Source of the DNA: Bacilli bacterium
GTDB lineage: Bacteria > Bacillota_I > Bacilli_A > RF39 > UBA660
Direction of reading: 5' to 3'
Assembly (NCBI GenBank): GCA_017511945.1
Contig: JAFWHR010000008.1
Location: 1 to 55,044, forward strand
Length of the DNA stretch: 55,044 nt
A model generated the notes under the pieces. It was given only the letters and a program-made list of their open reading frames with translations. It was not told where the DNA came from and searched no databases. Position numbers and translations under genes: made by a program. Shown here piece after piece: positions 41,545-49,780 of the stretch; positions within the stretch are counted from its first letter, which is position 1; each line of letters opens with the position of its first letter.

Positions 41545-43527
41545 ATGAAACTGAGTGAAGTCAAAGGTTTGGGAAAAGCGTCAGAAAAATATTTAAATGA
41601 ACTAGGTATTTTTACCACTTTAGATTTAATTAACTATTATCCTTTTAGATATGAGATAATTGAAAATACAGATGTAAGAAAAATTAAAGATGGAGATAAG
41701 ATAATAATAGGTGGCATATGTGAAAAAACTCCGAATGTATATCACTATAATAAAAGATTAAATAAGATGACCTTTAGACTAAATACTGGTGATTTTATCG
41801 TAAAGGTAGATATTTTTAATAGAGGATATTTAAAAAGTAGACTGTCAATTGGAACAGTAATAACAGTTATAGGAAAATATGATCAAAAGCACTCATCAAT
41901 TACCGCATCGGATATTAAATTTTATCTAATTGAAAAAACAGTCATTGAACCGGTTTACCATTCATCTATTAAAATTAGCTCATCTAAAATATCTAAACTT
42001 ATTAAAACAGTCATAGATAAAGTATATGTAGTAGATTTTGTTCCAGATAGTATAAATGAAAAATATAAGTTTATGAGTAAAAAAGAAGCTTTATATAATA
42101 TCCACTTTCCAAAGAGTAAAAAGTCTTTAAATATGGCTATAGATAAATTAAAATATGAAGAATTATTTATGTTTATGATGAAAATTAATTACATAAAAGA
42201 CAGTAAAAAGATAAATGATGGATTAAAAAGAAAAGTAGATTATGAAAAAGTAGAAAACATAATAGATAATTTACCTTTTAAACTTACTAAAGATCAAAAT
42301 AAATCAGTTAGAGATATATATGAAGATTTAATTAGTAATAATAGAATGAATAGACTTCTTCAGGGAGATGTTGGAAGTGGTAAAACTATAGTTTCTTTTA
42401 TATCTTTATACATAAATTATTTAAGTGGATATCAAGGAGCTTTAATGGCACCAACCGAAATACTCGCTCTCCAGCACTACAATAACATAAAAAAGATATT
42501 TCCAAATTTAAACACTGTATTTTTAAAAGGTAAAATGAAAGCTAAAGAAAAAAGAGAAGTTAAACAAATGATAGAAAGTGGAAAAGCAGATGTAATAATT
42601 GGTACTCACGCATTAATTAGTGAAGATGTGAAATATAAAAATCTAGGTTTTGTCATAACTGATGAGCAACACCGTTTTGGTGTAAATCAAAGAGGAAACT
42701 TAAAAAATAAAGGAAAAACTCCTGATATTCTCTATATGAGTGCGACTCCAATTCCGAGAACTTATGCATTAACTTTATATGGAGATATGGATATATCCAG
42801 CATTAGAACTATGCCAAGTGGAAGAAAAAGCGTTAAAACAATACTTAAAAAAAGTAAAGATATAACAGAAGTTTTATACATGATGTTAGATGAGATTAAA
42901 AAAAATCATCAGATTTACGTAGTCGCACCTTTAGTAAAAGAAAGTGAAAAAATAGATTTAGAAGATACTTATAAACTGGAAGAGAAGATGAAAAAAGCTT
43001 TCGGTAAAATATGTAAAATAGGCGTTATGCATGGAAAGATGAATCCAGAAGAAAAAGAGAAGGTCATGGACGAGTTTAAAAAAGGTAACATTAAAATACT
43101 TGTTTCGACAACCGTTATTGAAGTTGGAGTGGATGTTAAAAATGCGACCATGATAGTCATATTTGATTCATATAGATTTGGTCTATCTGCACTTCACCAA
43201 CTTAGAGGAAGAGTAGGAAGAAATGATTATGATTCTTACTGCATACTAATCAGTGATCTAGAGACTAAAAGACTAAACGTTTTAACTAAGACAAATGATG
43301 GATTTAAAATAAGTGAAGAAGATTTTAAACTTAGAGGTGGTGGAGATATATTTGGAATTAGACAAAGCGGAGACATGAACTTTAAACTTGCAGATGTCAA
43401 AGAAGATTACGATTTACTCTTAAAAATAAAAGAAGACAGTTCTAGATTTATTAGAAGTAGTTTGTTTAATGATTCTAAATACTTACATATTAAAAAAGAA
43501 GTAATTAATTCAGTCAATCAAGATTGA
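41545..43527 (+). CDS. recG: ATP-dependent DNA helicase RecG
   Basis: RecG remodels stalled forks and branched DNA. The 660 residues have the N-terminal OB wedge domain, Walker A (QGDVGSGKTIV), TEILALQHY, the DEQHRFG box, MSATPIPRT, and the helicase C-terminal motifs (VSTTVIEVGVDVKNA, QLRGRVGRND) with the RecG-specific end (FKLRGGGDIFGIRQSG). The start ATG 41545 follows AAAGGAGA. It lies between two small-RNA-like units and away from its frequent neighbours. Confidence 0.96.
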   Translation: MKLSEVKGLGKASEKYLNELGIFTTLDLINYYPFRYEIIENTDVRKIKDGDKIIIGGICEKTPNVYHYNKRLNKMTFRLNTGDFIVKVDIFNRGYLKSRLSIGTVITVIGKYDQKHSSITASDIKFYLIEKTVIEPVYHSSIKISSSKISKLIKTVIDKVYVVDFVPDSINEKYKFMSKKEALYNIHFPKSKKSLNMAIDKLKYEELFMFMMKINYIKDSKKINDGLKRKVDYEKVENIIDNLPFKLTKDQNKSVRDIYEDLISNNRMNRLLQGDVGSGKTIVSFISLYINYLSGYQGALMAPTEILALQHYNNIKKIFPNLNTVFLKGKMKAKEKREVKQMIESGKADVIIGTHALISEDVKYKNLGFVITDEQHRFGVNQRGNLKNKGKTPDILYMSATPIPRTYALTLYGDMDISSIRTMPSGRKSVKTILKKSKDITEVLYMMLDEIKKNHQIYVVAPLVKESEKIDLEDTYKLEEKMKKAFGKICKIGVMHGKMNPEEKEKVMDEFKKGNIKILVSTTVIEVGVDVKNATMIVIFDSYRFGLSALHQLRGRVGRNDYDSYCILISDLETKRLNVLTKTNDGFKISEEDFKLRGGGDIFGIRQSGDMNFKLADVKEDYDLLLKIKEDSSRFIRSSLFNDSKYLHIKKEVINSVNQD

Positions 43528-43561
43528 TGTAAAAAGCACACAAATTTTAACTTTAAAATGG

Positions 43562-43590
43562 TTGACTTTTTGTGTTATTTATTTTATACT
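43562..43590 (+). promoter_or_regulatory. Promoter of candidate small RNA B
   Basis: TTGACT (43562-43567), 17-bp spacer, TATACT (43585-43590). The next ORF begins only at 43736, beyond a terminator, so this promoter drives a non-coding transcript. Confidence 0.75.
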
Positions 43591-43596
43591 TTAATT

Positions 43597-43692
43597 GCAT
43601 AGTAATGCTATGCAGACTACTTACGGCACATAGTGAGTAGTTAACCAAACCCCCTGATGCCCTAGTAATTTTTTTACTAGGGTTCTTTTTTT
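43597..43692 (+). ncRNA. Candidate small RNA B (plus strand, downstream of recG)
   Basis: A unit of about 95 nt with a near-consensus promoter and a strong terminator and no ORF. Predicted parts: hairpin TGCATAG/CTATGCA, hairpin ACTACTTAC/GTGAGTAGT (one G-U pair, 8-nt loop), an unpaired C-rich stretch AACCAAACCCCCTGATG, and terminator CCCTAGTAA (43660-43668) / TTACTAGGG (43674-43682) followed by seven T. The segment ACCCCCTGA (43649-43657) is exactly complementary to the terminator loop of candidate RNA A. Its terminator may also end recG transcripts. Confidence 0.65.
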
Positions 43693-43735
43693 AAAAAAAA
43701 AGTGTTATAATTGTCTTGTGATAGGAGTAGGTTAT

Positions 43736-44389
43736 ATGAAGAAAAAGATAGTAATTTTGTTTTTTTTAACAATACTTATTGTAATATTTGGACTTATGTT
43801 TTTTAAAGAAAACAAATTTAAAAAAGAGTATGAAAGTTTAAATGGGGAAAAAACATCAAATGGTAAAAAGTATATGAAAATAACTATACCTAAAGATAAT
43901 CCTGTTGTTTACTCAAATTATGAGGAAATATTTAAAGTGTTAGATGGAACTGGAATAATATATTTTGGCTTTCCGCAGTGTCCATGGTGTAGGAATGCAG
44001 TACCTGTATTATTAGAATCAGCTATAGAAAATGGTGTAGATAAAATATACTATTTGAACAATTTAGAGGATAGAGATATATTATCTTTGAAAGATGGAAA
44101 AGTAGTGACTGAAAAAGAAGCAAAAGAAGATTATAAGAAACTATTAAAAAAACTTGGTGACAATGCATCTATTTATGAAGGATTAGAAGACGAAAGTATT
44201 AAAAGAATCTATTATCCGGCCGTAGTATTTGTTAAAAATGGTAAGATTATAGATAATGTTACCGGAACAGTAGATTCACAGGAAGATCCTTATGTTCCGC
44301 TTACAAATAGTCAGAAAAAAGAATTAAAAGAAAAATATAATGAAGCAATTAGTGAACTATTAGTTTGTGATGTTAAAGAAAAATGCTAA
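43736..44389 (+). CDS. Membrane-anchored thioredoxin-like protein
   Basis: The 217 residues have an N-terminal membrane helix (about 5-23), a thioredoxin fold with active site FPQCPWC (Cys82, Cys85), the cis-proline region YYPAVVFVKNG, and a C-terminal extension ending CDVKEKC (Cys212, Cys217) that could form a second redox pair. It is likely exported and tethered, acting in thiol exchange outside. ATG 43736 follows AGGAG; an extended -10 (TGTTATAAT, 43703-43711) lies upstream, right after the RNA B terminator. Confidence 0.8.
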   Translation: MKKKIVILFFLTILIVIFGLMFFKENKFKKEYESLNGEKTSNGKKYMKITIPKDNPVVYSNYEEIFKVLDGTGIIYFGFPQCPWCRNAVPVLLESAIENGVDKIYYLNNLEDRDILSLKDGKVVTEKEAKEDYKKLLKKLGDNASIYEGLEDESIKRIYYPAVVFVKNGKIIDNVTGTVDSQEDPYVPLTNSQKKELKEKYNEAISELLVCDVKEKC

Positions 44390-44406
44390 AAATATTTAAA
44401 AATAAG

Positions 44407-44435
44407 TTGTAACTGCCAAAAAACTATGTTATAAT
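44407..44435 (+). promoter_or_regulatory. Promoter of the DUF1292 operon
   Basis: TTGTAA (44407-44412), 17-bp spacer ending TGT, TATAAT (44430-44435), an extended -10 promoter. Confidence 0.75.
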
Positions 44436-44460
44436 GTTGTACAGAATAGGAGGGGTTTTC

Positions 44461-44724
44461 ATGGAGAAAATACAAAAAATTAGAGTAAAAAAGTCTAACG
44501 GTGAAGAAGTAGAAGCAGAAGTACTTTTATGCTTTGAACTTGAAAAGACTGGTAAAAATTACATTTTATATACTTTTAATGAAGTCGATGCTCAAAATAT
44601 GGAGACCATTCATGCATCTGTGATTAGAGAAAATGAAACCGGCTATCAGTTGGATGTAATACCAGAAGATGAATGGAAAAGTGTTAAAGAAGTTATGCGT
44701 GAAATAATTAGGAATGGAGAGTAA
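44461..44724 (+). CDS. DUF1292 family protein (YrzB-like)
   Basis: The 87-residue protein matches the DUF1292 pattern of small acidic proteins in Bacillota: VLLCFELEKTGKNYILYTF, DAQNMETIHASVI, YQLDVIPEDEWKSVKEVM. In many genomes such proteins follow the yrrK/ruvX and yrrL genes; here that context is lost. ATG 44461 follows AGGAGGGG. Function of the family is unknown. A 34-residue ORF follows 4 nt after its stop. Confidence 0.85.
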   Translation: MEKIQKIRVKKSNGEEVEAEVLLCFELEKTGKNYILYTFNEVDAQNMETIHASVIRENETGYQLDVIPEDEWKSVKEVMREIIRNGE

Positions 44725-44728
44725 TTTT

Positions 44729-44833
44729 ATGAAAAATAAAACATTAGAAACTTTAGGTGAGAGAAAAGTTAAAGTTGAAAATAGTCATATAATTAAACTT
44801 AGAACATTTTGGAATAATATTTTGAAAAAGTAA
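44729..44833 (+). CDS. Small 34-residue protein
   Basis: ATG 44729 follows GGAGAG at good spacing, and the ORF (MKNKTLETLGERKVKVENSH to LRTFWNNILKK) ends 11 nt before the next gene, whose ribosome site follows its stop. It is basic, with a hydrophobic C-terminal helix (IIKLRTFWNNIL). Tight packing and a good ribosome site favour a real gene; no family recognised. Confidence 0.5.
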   Translation: MKNKTLETLGERKVKVENSHIIKLRTFWNNILKK

Positions 44834-44844
44834 GGAGTGATAAA

Positions 44845-46305
44845 ATGGAAAACAATATATTAAATGCTCAAGAAGAAGCTATGAAAAAATTAGGTGTTGT
44901 TCTTAAACCAGAATATTCTGAACAATTTAAAATTGATGATACACCTCAAAACACTAATTTAAATGATGAACTTGCAGATATTAGCAGCGTGAATTCAGAA
45001 CCTGTTGTTGTTCCAGAATTTGAATTACCAAAAGTAGAACTTCAAGAAGAAGTGCCTGAGGTTACAATGCCAGAATTTGAACTACCAAAAGAAGAGGTTC
45101 AAGAAGATATGCCTGAGGTTACAATGTCAGATTTTGAACTACCAAAAGAAGAGGCTCAAGAAGATATGCCTGAGGTTACAATGCCAGATTTTGAACTACC
45201 AAAAGAAGAGGTTCAAGAAGAAGTGCCTGAGGTTACAATGCCAGATTTTGAACTACCAAAAGAAGAGGCTCAAGAGGAAGTGCCTGAGGTTACAATGCCA
45301 GAATTTGAACTACCAAAAGAAGAAATTCAAGAAGAAGTGCCTGAAGTTACAATGCCAGATTTTGAACTACCAAAAGAAGAAATTCAAGAAGAAGTGCCTG
45401 AAGTTAGACAGAACGAAGATAAACTTGAGGAGGATGACATGCTCGGTACATATGATAATATAAATAAAGATTTAAATAGTTTAATAAGTTTTGAGACATA
45501 TGATGATTATCTTGTAGAATTTCAAAAACAAAATTATCCAGAAAACCCAGCAGAGTTTTATATTGCAGTTAAAAATGGTGAGAGACTTCCAGAACTATTA
45601 ACTGAAACAGAATTCTATGATGAGAGAAGAAAACAACTAGAAGATATTGAACACGATAAACAGAACGAAAGTATCATTTCACTAACTCAGAAATTACATT
45701 CATGTGAAGGAAAACTTCAAGTTTCTGAAGAACAAAATGCTGAACTTGAAAGAAGAAATAAAAATTTATCTTCTAATTTAAATAGAGAGAGAAGTGAAAA
45801 GCTATCTGCTCAAAATAGAGTGACTGAACTTGAAGATGAACTTAAAAAGAGTAAAACAAGAATTAATACATTAGAAAATACATTAATCAGACAAAAGGAA
45901 AGCGTAAAAGCACAAGGTGAGAAAATTTTTGCTTTGAGAACTACAATTAATAATCAACTAGAAGAGATTAAAAGTGTTAAAGCAATGCTTTCTAATAAAG
46001 ATCTAGAGATAAAATCTTTAAAGGAAGAAAATGAACAGTTAAAAGGAGATAAAAAAGATCTAAAAGCACAAATTAGAGGTTTTGAAACTCAAGTTACAGG
46101 TGCGATTAACAGTATAAAACAAGATGGTTCAAATAAAGAAACAATAGAAACAGGTAAAAAAAAATTGAAAAATCAGAAAACTGAAAGAGAATTGCCTGTA
46201 AATAAGACAAGTCTTTCAAAAAAATCACCCTCAGCAGTTATACTTCCAGGTGATGTTATAGATGCTTTTGAAGAGGTTACAAATACAAAAGGAAAAACTC
46301 GATAA
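44845..46305 (+). CDS. Repeat-containing coiled-coil protein
   Basis: The 486 residues comprise: residues 1-56, a short helical and acidic N-terminus; 57-188, seven acidic 19-residue repeats (consensus PDFELPKEEVQEEVPEVTM); about 195-260, a folded segment (YDDYLVEFQKQNYPENPAEF); and about 265-430, a long coiled coil (KLQVSEEQNAELERRNKNLS onward), then a basic Ser/Lys tail. No signal peptide or membrane helix. The acidic spacer plus coiled coil suggests a cytoskeletal or scaffold role, inferred only from shape. It ends the DUF1292 operon and is followed by a terminator. Confidence 0.75.
   Translation: MENNILNAQEEAMKKLGVVLKPEYSEQFKIDDTPQNTNLNDELADISSVNSEPVVVPEFELPKVELQEEVPEVTMPEFELPKEEVQEDMPEVTMSDFELPKEEAQEDMPEVTMPDFELPKEEVQEEVPEVTMPDFELPKEEAQEEVPEVTMPEFELPKEEIQEEVPEVTMPDFELPKEEIQEEVPEVRQNEDKLEEDDMLGTYDNINKDLNSLISFETYDDYLVEFQKQNYPENPAEFYIAVKNGERLPELLTETEFYDERRKQLEDIEHDKQNESIISLTQKLHSCEGKLQVSEEQNAELERRNKNLSSNLNRERSEKLSAQNRVTELEDELKKSKTRINTLENTLIRQKESVKAQGEKIFALRTTINNQLEEIKSVKAMLSNKDLEIKSLKEENEQLKGDKKDLKAQIRGFETQVTGAINSIKQDGSNKETIETGKKKLKNQKTERELPVNKTSLSKKSPSAVILPGDVIDAFEEVTNTKGKTR
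45013..45408 (+). repeat. Seven tandem 57-bp repeats inside the coiled-coil gene
   Basis: Units begin at CCA GAA TTT GAA... and encode PEFELPK-type 19-mers; the last unit is one codon short. Near-identity at the DNA level, including third positions, points to recent expansion by slippage or recombination, so copy number probably differs between strains. Confidence 0.92.
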
Positions 46306-46329
46306 GGACACTATTATGTGTTCTTTTTT
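46304..46329 (+). terminator. Intrinsic terminator after the coiled-coil gene
   Basis: AAGGACAC (46304-46311) pairs with GTGTTCTT (46318-46325, one G-U), then T residues. Confidence 0.75.
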
Positions 46330-46330
46330 C

Positions 46331-46360
46331 TTGCATATTTTTAAGTAAATATGCTATACT
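46331..46360 (+). promoter_or_regulatory. Promoter of the SPFH gene
   Basis: TTGCAT (46331-46336), 18-bp spacer ending TGC, TATACT (46355-46360), an extended -10 promoter. Confidence 0.65.
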
Positions 46361-46390
46361 TTTTATAGATTGATTTGAAAGGATGATAAT

Positions 46391-47275
46391 ATGATTTTAA
46401 TAATTTTAGTGATTATTGTTTTTGTAATAATATTTTGTAACATCAAGATTGTTCCTCAGTCAGAGTGTTACATTATTGAGAGGCTAGGTTCATACTATGC
46501 AACTTGGAAAAACGGATTACATGTAAAAATACCATTTTTTGATAGAATTGCCGGAATAATTAGTTTAAAAGAAATGGTTAAAGATTTTGCTCCTCAGCCT
46601 GTTATTACTAAGGATAATGTTACAATGCAGATTGATACAGTTGTATATTTTCAAATAACTGATCCTAAATTGTATACTTATGGAGTAGATAATCCTATTA
46701 ATGCAATTGAAAACTTAACTGCAACAACATTAAGAAATATAATTGGTGATTTAGAACTAGATCAGACCCTTACATCTAGAGATATCATAAACTCTAAGAT
46801 GAGATCAATATTAGATGAGGCAACTGATCCATGGGGAATAAAGATCAATAGAGTAGAACTAAAAAATATTTTACCTCCTAAAGATATACAAGAAGCTATG
46901 GAAAAGCAGATGAGAGCTGAAAGAGAAAGAAGAGAGGCTATTCTTAAAGCTGAAGGTGAAAAGAAATCTAGCATATTAATTGCTGAAGGTAAAAAACAGA
47001 GTATGATATTAAATGCTGAAGCTGAAAAGGAAGCAAGAGTAAAAGCTGCGGAAGGTGAGGCAGAGGCGATAATGAAGATCAACGAAGCTGAGGCAGGTGC
47101 AATAAAACTTTTAAAAGAGGCAAATGCGGATAAATCAGTACTTACTCTAAAGAGTTTTGATGCTTTAGAAAGACTCGCTAATGGAAGTTCTACTAAGATA
47201 ATAGTTCCATCTGACCTGCAAAATGTTGCAACCTTAAGTACTACTATCTCAGAGATGTTTAAAGACTCTAAATAG
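46391..47275 (+). CDS. SPFH/band 7 (stomatin/QmcA-like) membrane protein
   Basis: The 294 residues have an N-terminal membrane hairpin (ILVIIVFVIIFCNIKIVPQS), the band 7 domain (ERLGSYYATWKNGLHVKIPF, VTMQIDTVVYFQITDP) and an Ala/Glu-rich helical region (EAEKEARVKAAEGEAEAIMK). Family members assemble membrane microdomains and modulate proteases such as FtsH. No NfeD partner is adjacent. Single-gene unit with its own promoter. Confidence 0.9.
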   Translation: MILIILVIIVFVIIFCNIKIVPQSECYIIERLGSYYATWKNGLHVKIPFFDRIAGIISLKEMVKDFAPQPVITKDNVTMQIDTVVYFQITDPKLYTYGVDNPINAIENLTATTLRNIIGDLELDQTLTSRDIINSKMRSILDEATDPWGIKINRVELKNILPPKDIQEAMEKQMRAERERREAILKAEGEKKSSILIAEGKKQSMILNAEAEKEARVKAAEGEAEAIMKINEAEAGAIKLLKEANADKSVLTLKSFDALERLANGSSTKIIVPSDLQNVATLSTTISEMFKDSK

Positions 47276-47343
47276 AGTTTTTTTCTTTTAATTCATTTTA
47301 CATATTATGATAAATTTCTAATAAAATTATTATAGGTGATATA

Positions 47344-47577
47344 ATGCTTAAAAACATTAGAAGTTTTTGTGCTGATTCAGTGTTTAGAGTTACTGTATTT
47401 GAAGATAAAGTAGATATTATAAATTATATAGAAATTGATCATTTTGACGATACTAATATTTTCATAAGATATTCAGATGGAAGATTAATTATAAAAGGCG
47501 AAATGTTAATAATTTCTAAACTTTTAGATGAGGAAGTTCTTATAACTGGAAAGGTTAAATCGGTAGAGTTTAGATGA
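47344..47577 (+). CDS. yqfC: Sporulation protein YqfC
   Basis: The 77-residue beta-rich protein (VTVFEDKVDIINYIEIDHFD, ILIKG-like IIKGEMLIISKLLDEEVLI) matches YqfC, which is encoded before yqfD in endospore-forming Bacillota and belongs to the sigma-E regulon in B. subtilis. It overlaps the next gene by ATGA. Its presence argues for sporulating ancestry. Confidence 0.82.
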   Translation: MLKNIRSFCADSVFRVTVFEDKVDIINYIEIDHFDDTNIFIRYSDGRLIIKGEMLIISKLLDEEVLITGKVKSVEFR

Positions 47578-48725
47578 TTGAACTTTTTACAAGCAAAGTA
47601 CACTTGAATATCAAAGGAAAAAATATCAACAGATTCATAAAAAAACTTAGGAGTTATAAGATAAGCGTATTAAGTATAAAGTATAAAAACAAAAATGAAG
47701 CAAGCATAATTATATATAAGAAAGATTATGAAAAATTATTAAAAATAAAAAGCATTTATGATGTCACTGAACTTGATGTGTTTGGTTTATTAAAGATTAA
47801 AAAAGTAGTTTTAAAAAATAGACACATATTGTTTTTTGTAATTCTATGTTTTATTTTTTTACTAACACTTACAAATCTCATTTTTAAAGTAGATATAATT
47901 CACTCAAATAAAGATATAAGAAATCTGTTAAATAGTGAACTTAAAAAAAATGGAATTAAAAGATTATCCTTTAAAAAGAGTTATGACAGTTTAAGTAAGA
48001 TAAAGGAAAAAATACTAAATAAATATCCAGATAAAATAGAGTGGCTGGAAATTGAAGAGTTTGGAACTAAGTATATCGTAAGAGCAGAGGAAAGAAAAAT
48101 TCCTAATGATAAAATTGACGATGCTCCTAGAAACATAATTGCTAAAAAGCCAGGGATGATAAAAAAGGTAATTGCCAAAAGAGGAGATATCGTTAAAGAT
48201 ATGGATGACTATGTGGAAAAGGGAGAATTAATAATCAGTGGTGATTTAATATTTAATAATGAAGTTAAAGGAAAGGTTAGATCGGATGGAAAAGTATATG
48301 CAGAAATATGGTATACGACTAAAACTAGTTATCCTTTAGTAATCGATAAAAAGAAATTAACAAAAAATAAAAAGAAAGTATATGCTTTAAAGTTTTTAAA
48401 TAAAACTTTCGAACTATCTTTTAATAAATATAAGCATAAAAAAATAAAAGAAGAAGAAATTTTAAAAAGCGCCATATTACCGATATCACTAGTCAGACAG
48501 AGTCAAAATGAAATAGAGGTTACAAATGAGATACTTACATACGATGAAGCTTTAGAGAGGGCTAAAAGTGAGTCTATTAAAGAGATAAAAAAAGGTTTAA
48601 ATAAAGATGAATATATAATTAGAAACGCCTATTTGAAAAGTCGAGAAAATAATAGTACAATAGAAGTAGAGATGTTTTTTGCAGTTTATGAAGATATAAC
48701 AGATTATCAAGAAATAGGTGATTAA
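47574..48725 (+). CDS. yqfD: Sporulation protein YqfD
   Basis: The 383 residues have an N-terminal domain (KIKKVVLKNRHILFFVIL leads into the single membrane helix at about 86-105) and an external domain with YIVRAEERKIP, NIIAKKPGMIKKVIAKRGD and SDGKVYAEIWYTTKTSYPL, all features of YqfD. In B. subtilis it is part of the yqfC-yqfD-phoH-yqfF-ybeY-dgkA-cdd-era cluster; here phoH, yqfF and cdd are missing and a VanZ-type gene is in their place. Confidence 0.85.
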   Translation: MIELFTSKVHLNIKGKNINRFIKKLRSYKISVLSIKYKNKNEASIIIYKKDYEKLLKIKSIYDVTELDVFGLLKIKKVVLKNRHILFFVILCFIFLLTLTNLIFKVDIIHSNKDIRNLLNSELKKNGIKRLSFKKSYDSLSKIKEKILNKYPDKIEWLEIEEFGTKYIVRAEERKIPNDKIDDAPRNIIAKKPGMIKKVIAKRGDIVKDMDDYVEKGELIISGDLIFNNEVKGKVRSDGKVYAEIWYTTKTSYPLVIDKKKLTKNKKKVYALKFLNKTFELSFNKYKHKKIKEEEILKSAILPISLVRQSQNEIEVTNEILTYDEALERAKSESIKEIKKGLNKDEYIIRNAYLKSRENNSTIEVEMFFAVYEDITDYQEIGD

Positions 48726-48727
48726 TA

Positions 48728-49333
48728 GTGATAAGACAGAGTTTATTAGAGATACTTTCAGAAGTTTGGCCGAGTATACTAATAAGTAGTGTAATTATTG
48801 TAAGTATGCGAATTACTTATATTATTAAAAATAAAGAAGGTTTTGTATTATATAAAGAACTTTTATCTTTTTCTTTTGTAATGTACGTACTTTGTCTATT
48901 CTATGTCGTTACATTTCAAGATGTAGGCTGGAGCACGTCAAACTACATACCTTTTAAAGAGATGTTTAGATATAGTGTAGGAAGTAGACTATTTATAAAA
49001 AATGTTTTAGGAAATATAATAATGTTTATTCCTTATGGTTTTTTTACATCATATTATTTAGATTTAAAAAAGCCTAAATTATGTCTATTTTTAGTTTTAC
49101 TAATATCAATAGCGATAGAGGGAACCCAACTTATAATTGGGAGGGTATTTGATATAGATGATATAATACTAAATATGATGGGGGGCTTTTTAGGATTTTA
49201 CGTTTATAGAAGCATTGATACTATTAATCAGCACTTGCCTTTAGTTTTAAAAAAACCTATAATATATAATATAGTGATAATATTACTAATCGCACTATTT
49301 GCCCTTTACATGCTTAATATGATAGGAGTTTAA
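48728..49333 (+). CDS. VanZ family membrane protein
   Basis: The 201-residue protein has five or six membrane helices and the VanZ-like signature: an early segment VTFQDVGWSTSNYIPF, then NVLGNIIMFIPYGFF, AIEGTQLIIGRVFDIDDIIL and NMMGGFLGFYVYR. VanZ gives low-level teicoplanin resistance in enterococci, but most chromosomal members are uncharacterised. The start is GTG 48728, 5 nt after AGGTGAT. Confidence 0.85.
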   Translation: MIRQSLLEILSEVWPSILISSVIIVSMRITYIIKNKEGFVLYKELLSFSFVMYVLCLFYVVTFQDVGWSTSNYIPFKEMFRYSVGSRLFIKNVLGNIIMFIPYGFFTSYYLDLKKPKLCLFLVLLISIAIEGTQLIIGRVFDIDDIILNMMGGFLGFYVYRSIDTINQHLPLVLKKPIIYNIVIILLIALFALYMLNMIGV

Positions 49334-49336
49334 TAT

Positions 49337-49780
49337 ATGAATAGATTTGAAGTATTTAATGAAACTGATGAAATAATTGATTTAGATGAAGAAAAAAAAC
49401 TGATTGAATATGCACTTGAATTTGAAGGACTAAAAGACGTAGAATTTAATGTCATATTTGTAGATGAAGACACGATTAGAAAGATTAATAGGGAATATAG
49501 AGGAGTAGATAGAGTAACAGATGTTATTAGTTTTGCCCTAGAAGATAATGAAGAAATTAAATTTGACTATGGAAGAATACTTGGAGATATATACATATGC
49601 ACAGAAAGAATGAAGAGTCAAGCTAAAGAATATGGTCACAGTTTAAAAAGAGAGCAGGGATTTTTAACAATCCACGGACTACTTCATCTACTTGGATATG
49701 ACCATAAGACAAAGGAAGAAGAAAAGATTATGTTTGAAAAGCAGGAGTTGATTTTAGATGGCTACGGTCTCAAGAGATAA
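49337..49780 (+). CDS. ybeY: Endoribonuclease YbeY (16S rRNA maturation factor)
   Basis: YbeY is a zinc-dependent RNase involved in 16S 3'-end maturation and ribosome quality control. The 147 residues contain the metal motif HGLLHLLGYDHKTKEE (H3xH5xH), the upstream REYRGVDRVTDVISFALED and LGDIYICTERMKSQAKEYGH. Its 3' end overlaps dgkA by 23 nt. Confidence 0.95.
   Translation: MNRFEVFNETDEIIDLDEEKKLIEYALEFEGLKDVEFNVIFVDEDTIRKINREYRGVDRVTDVISFALEDNEEIKFDYGRILGDIYICTERMKSQAKEYGHSLKREQGFLTIHGLLHLLGYDHKTKEEEKIMFEKQELILDGYGLKR

Noticed and set aside
45013-45408. Regular spacing of the 57-bp units suggested a CRISPR-like array.
   Set aside because: The units are directly tandem without unique spacers and are in frame within a protein. 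No CRISPR array is visible in the window.
45077-45463. A 128-codon ORF in another frame over the 57-bp repeats.
   Set aside because: A repeat length divisible by three keeps any stop-free alternative frame open. The product is a basic repeat shadow of the real acidic repeats.
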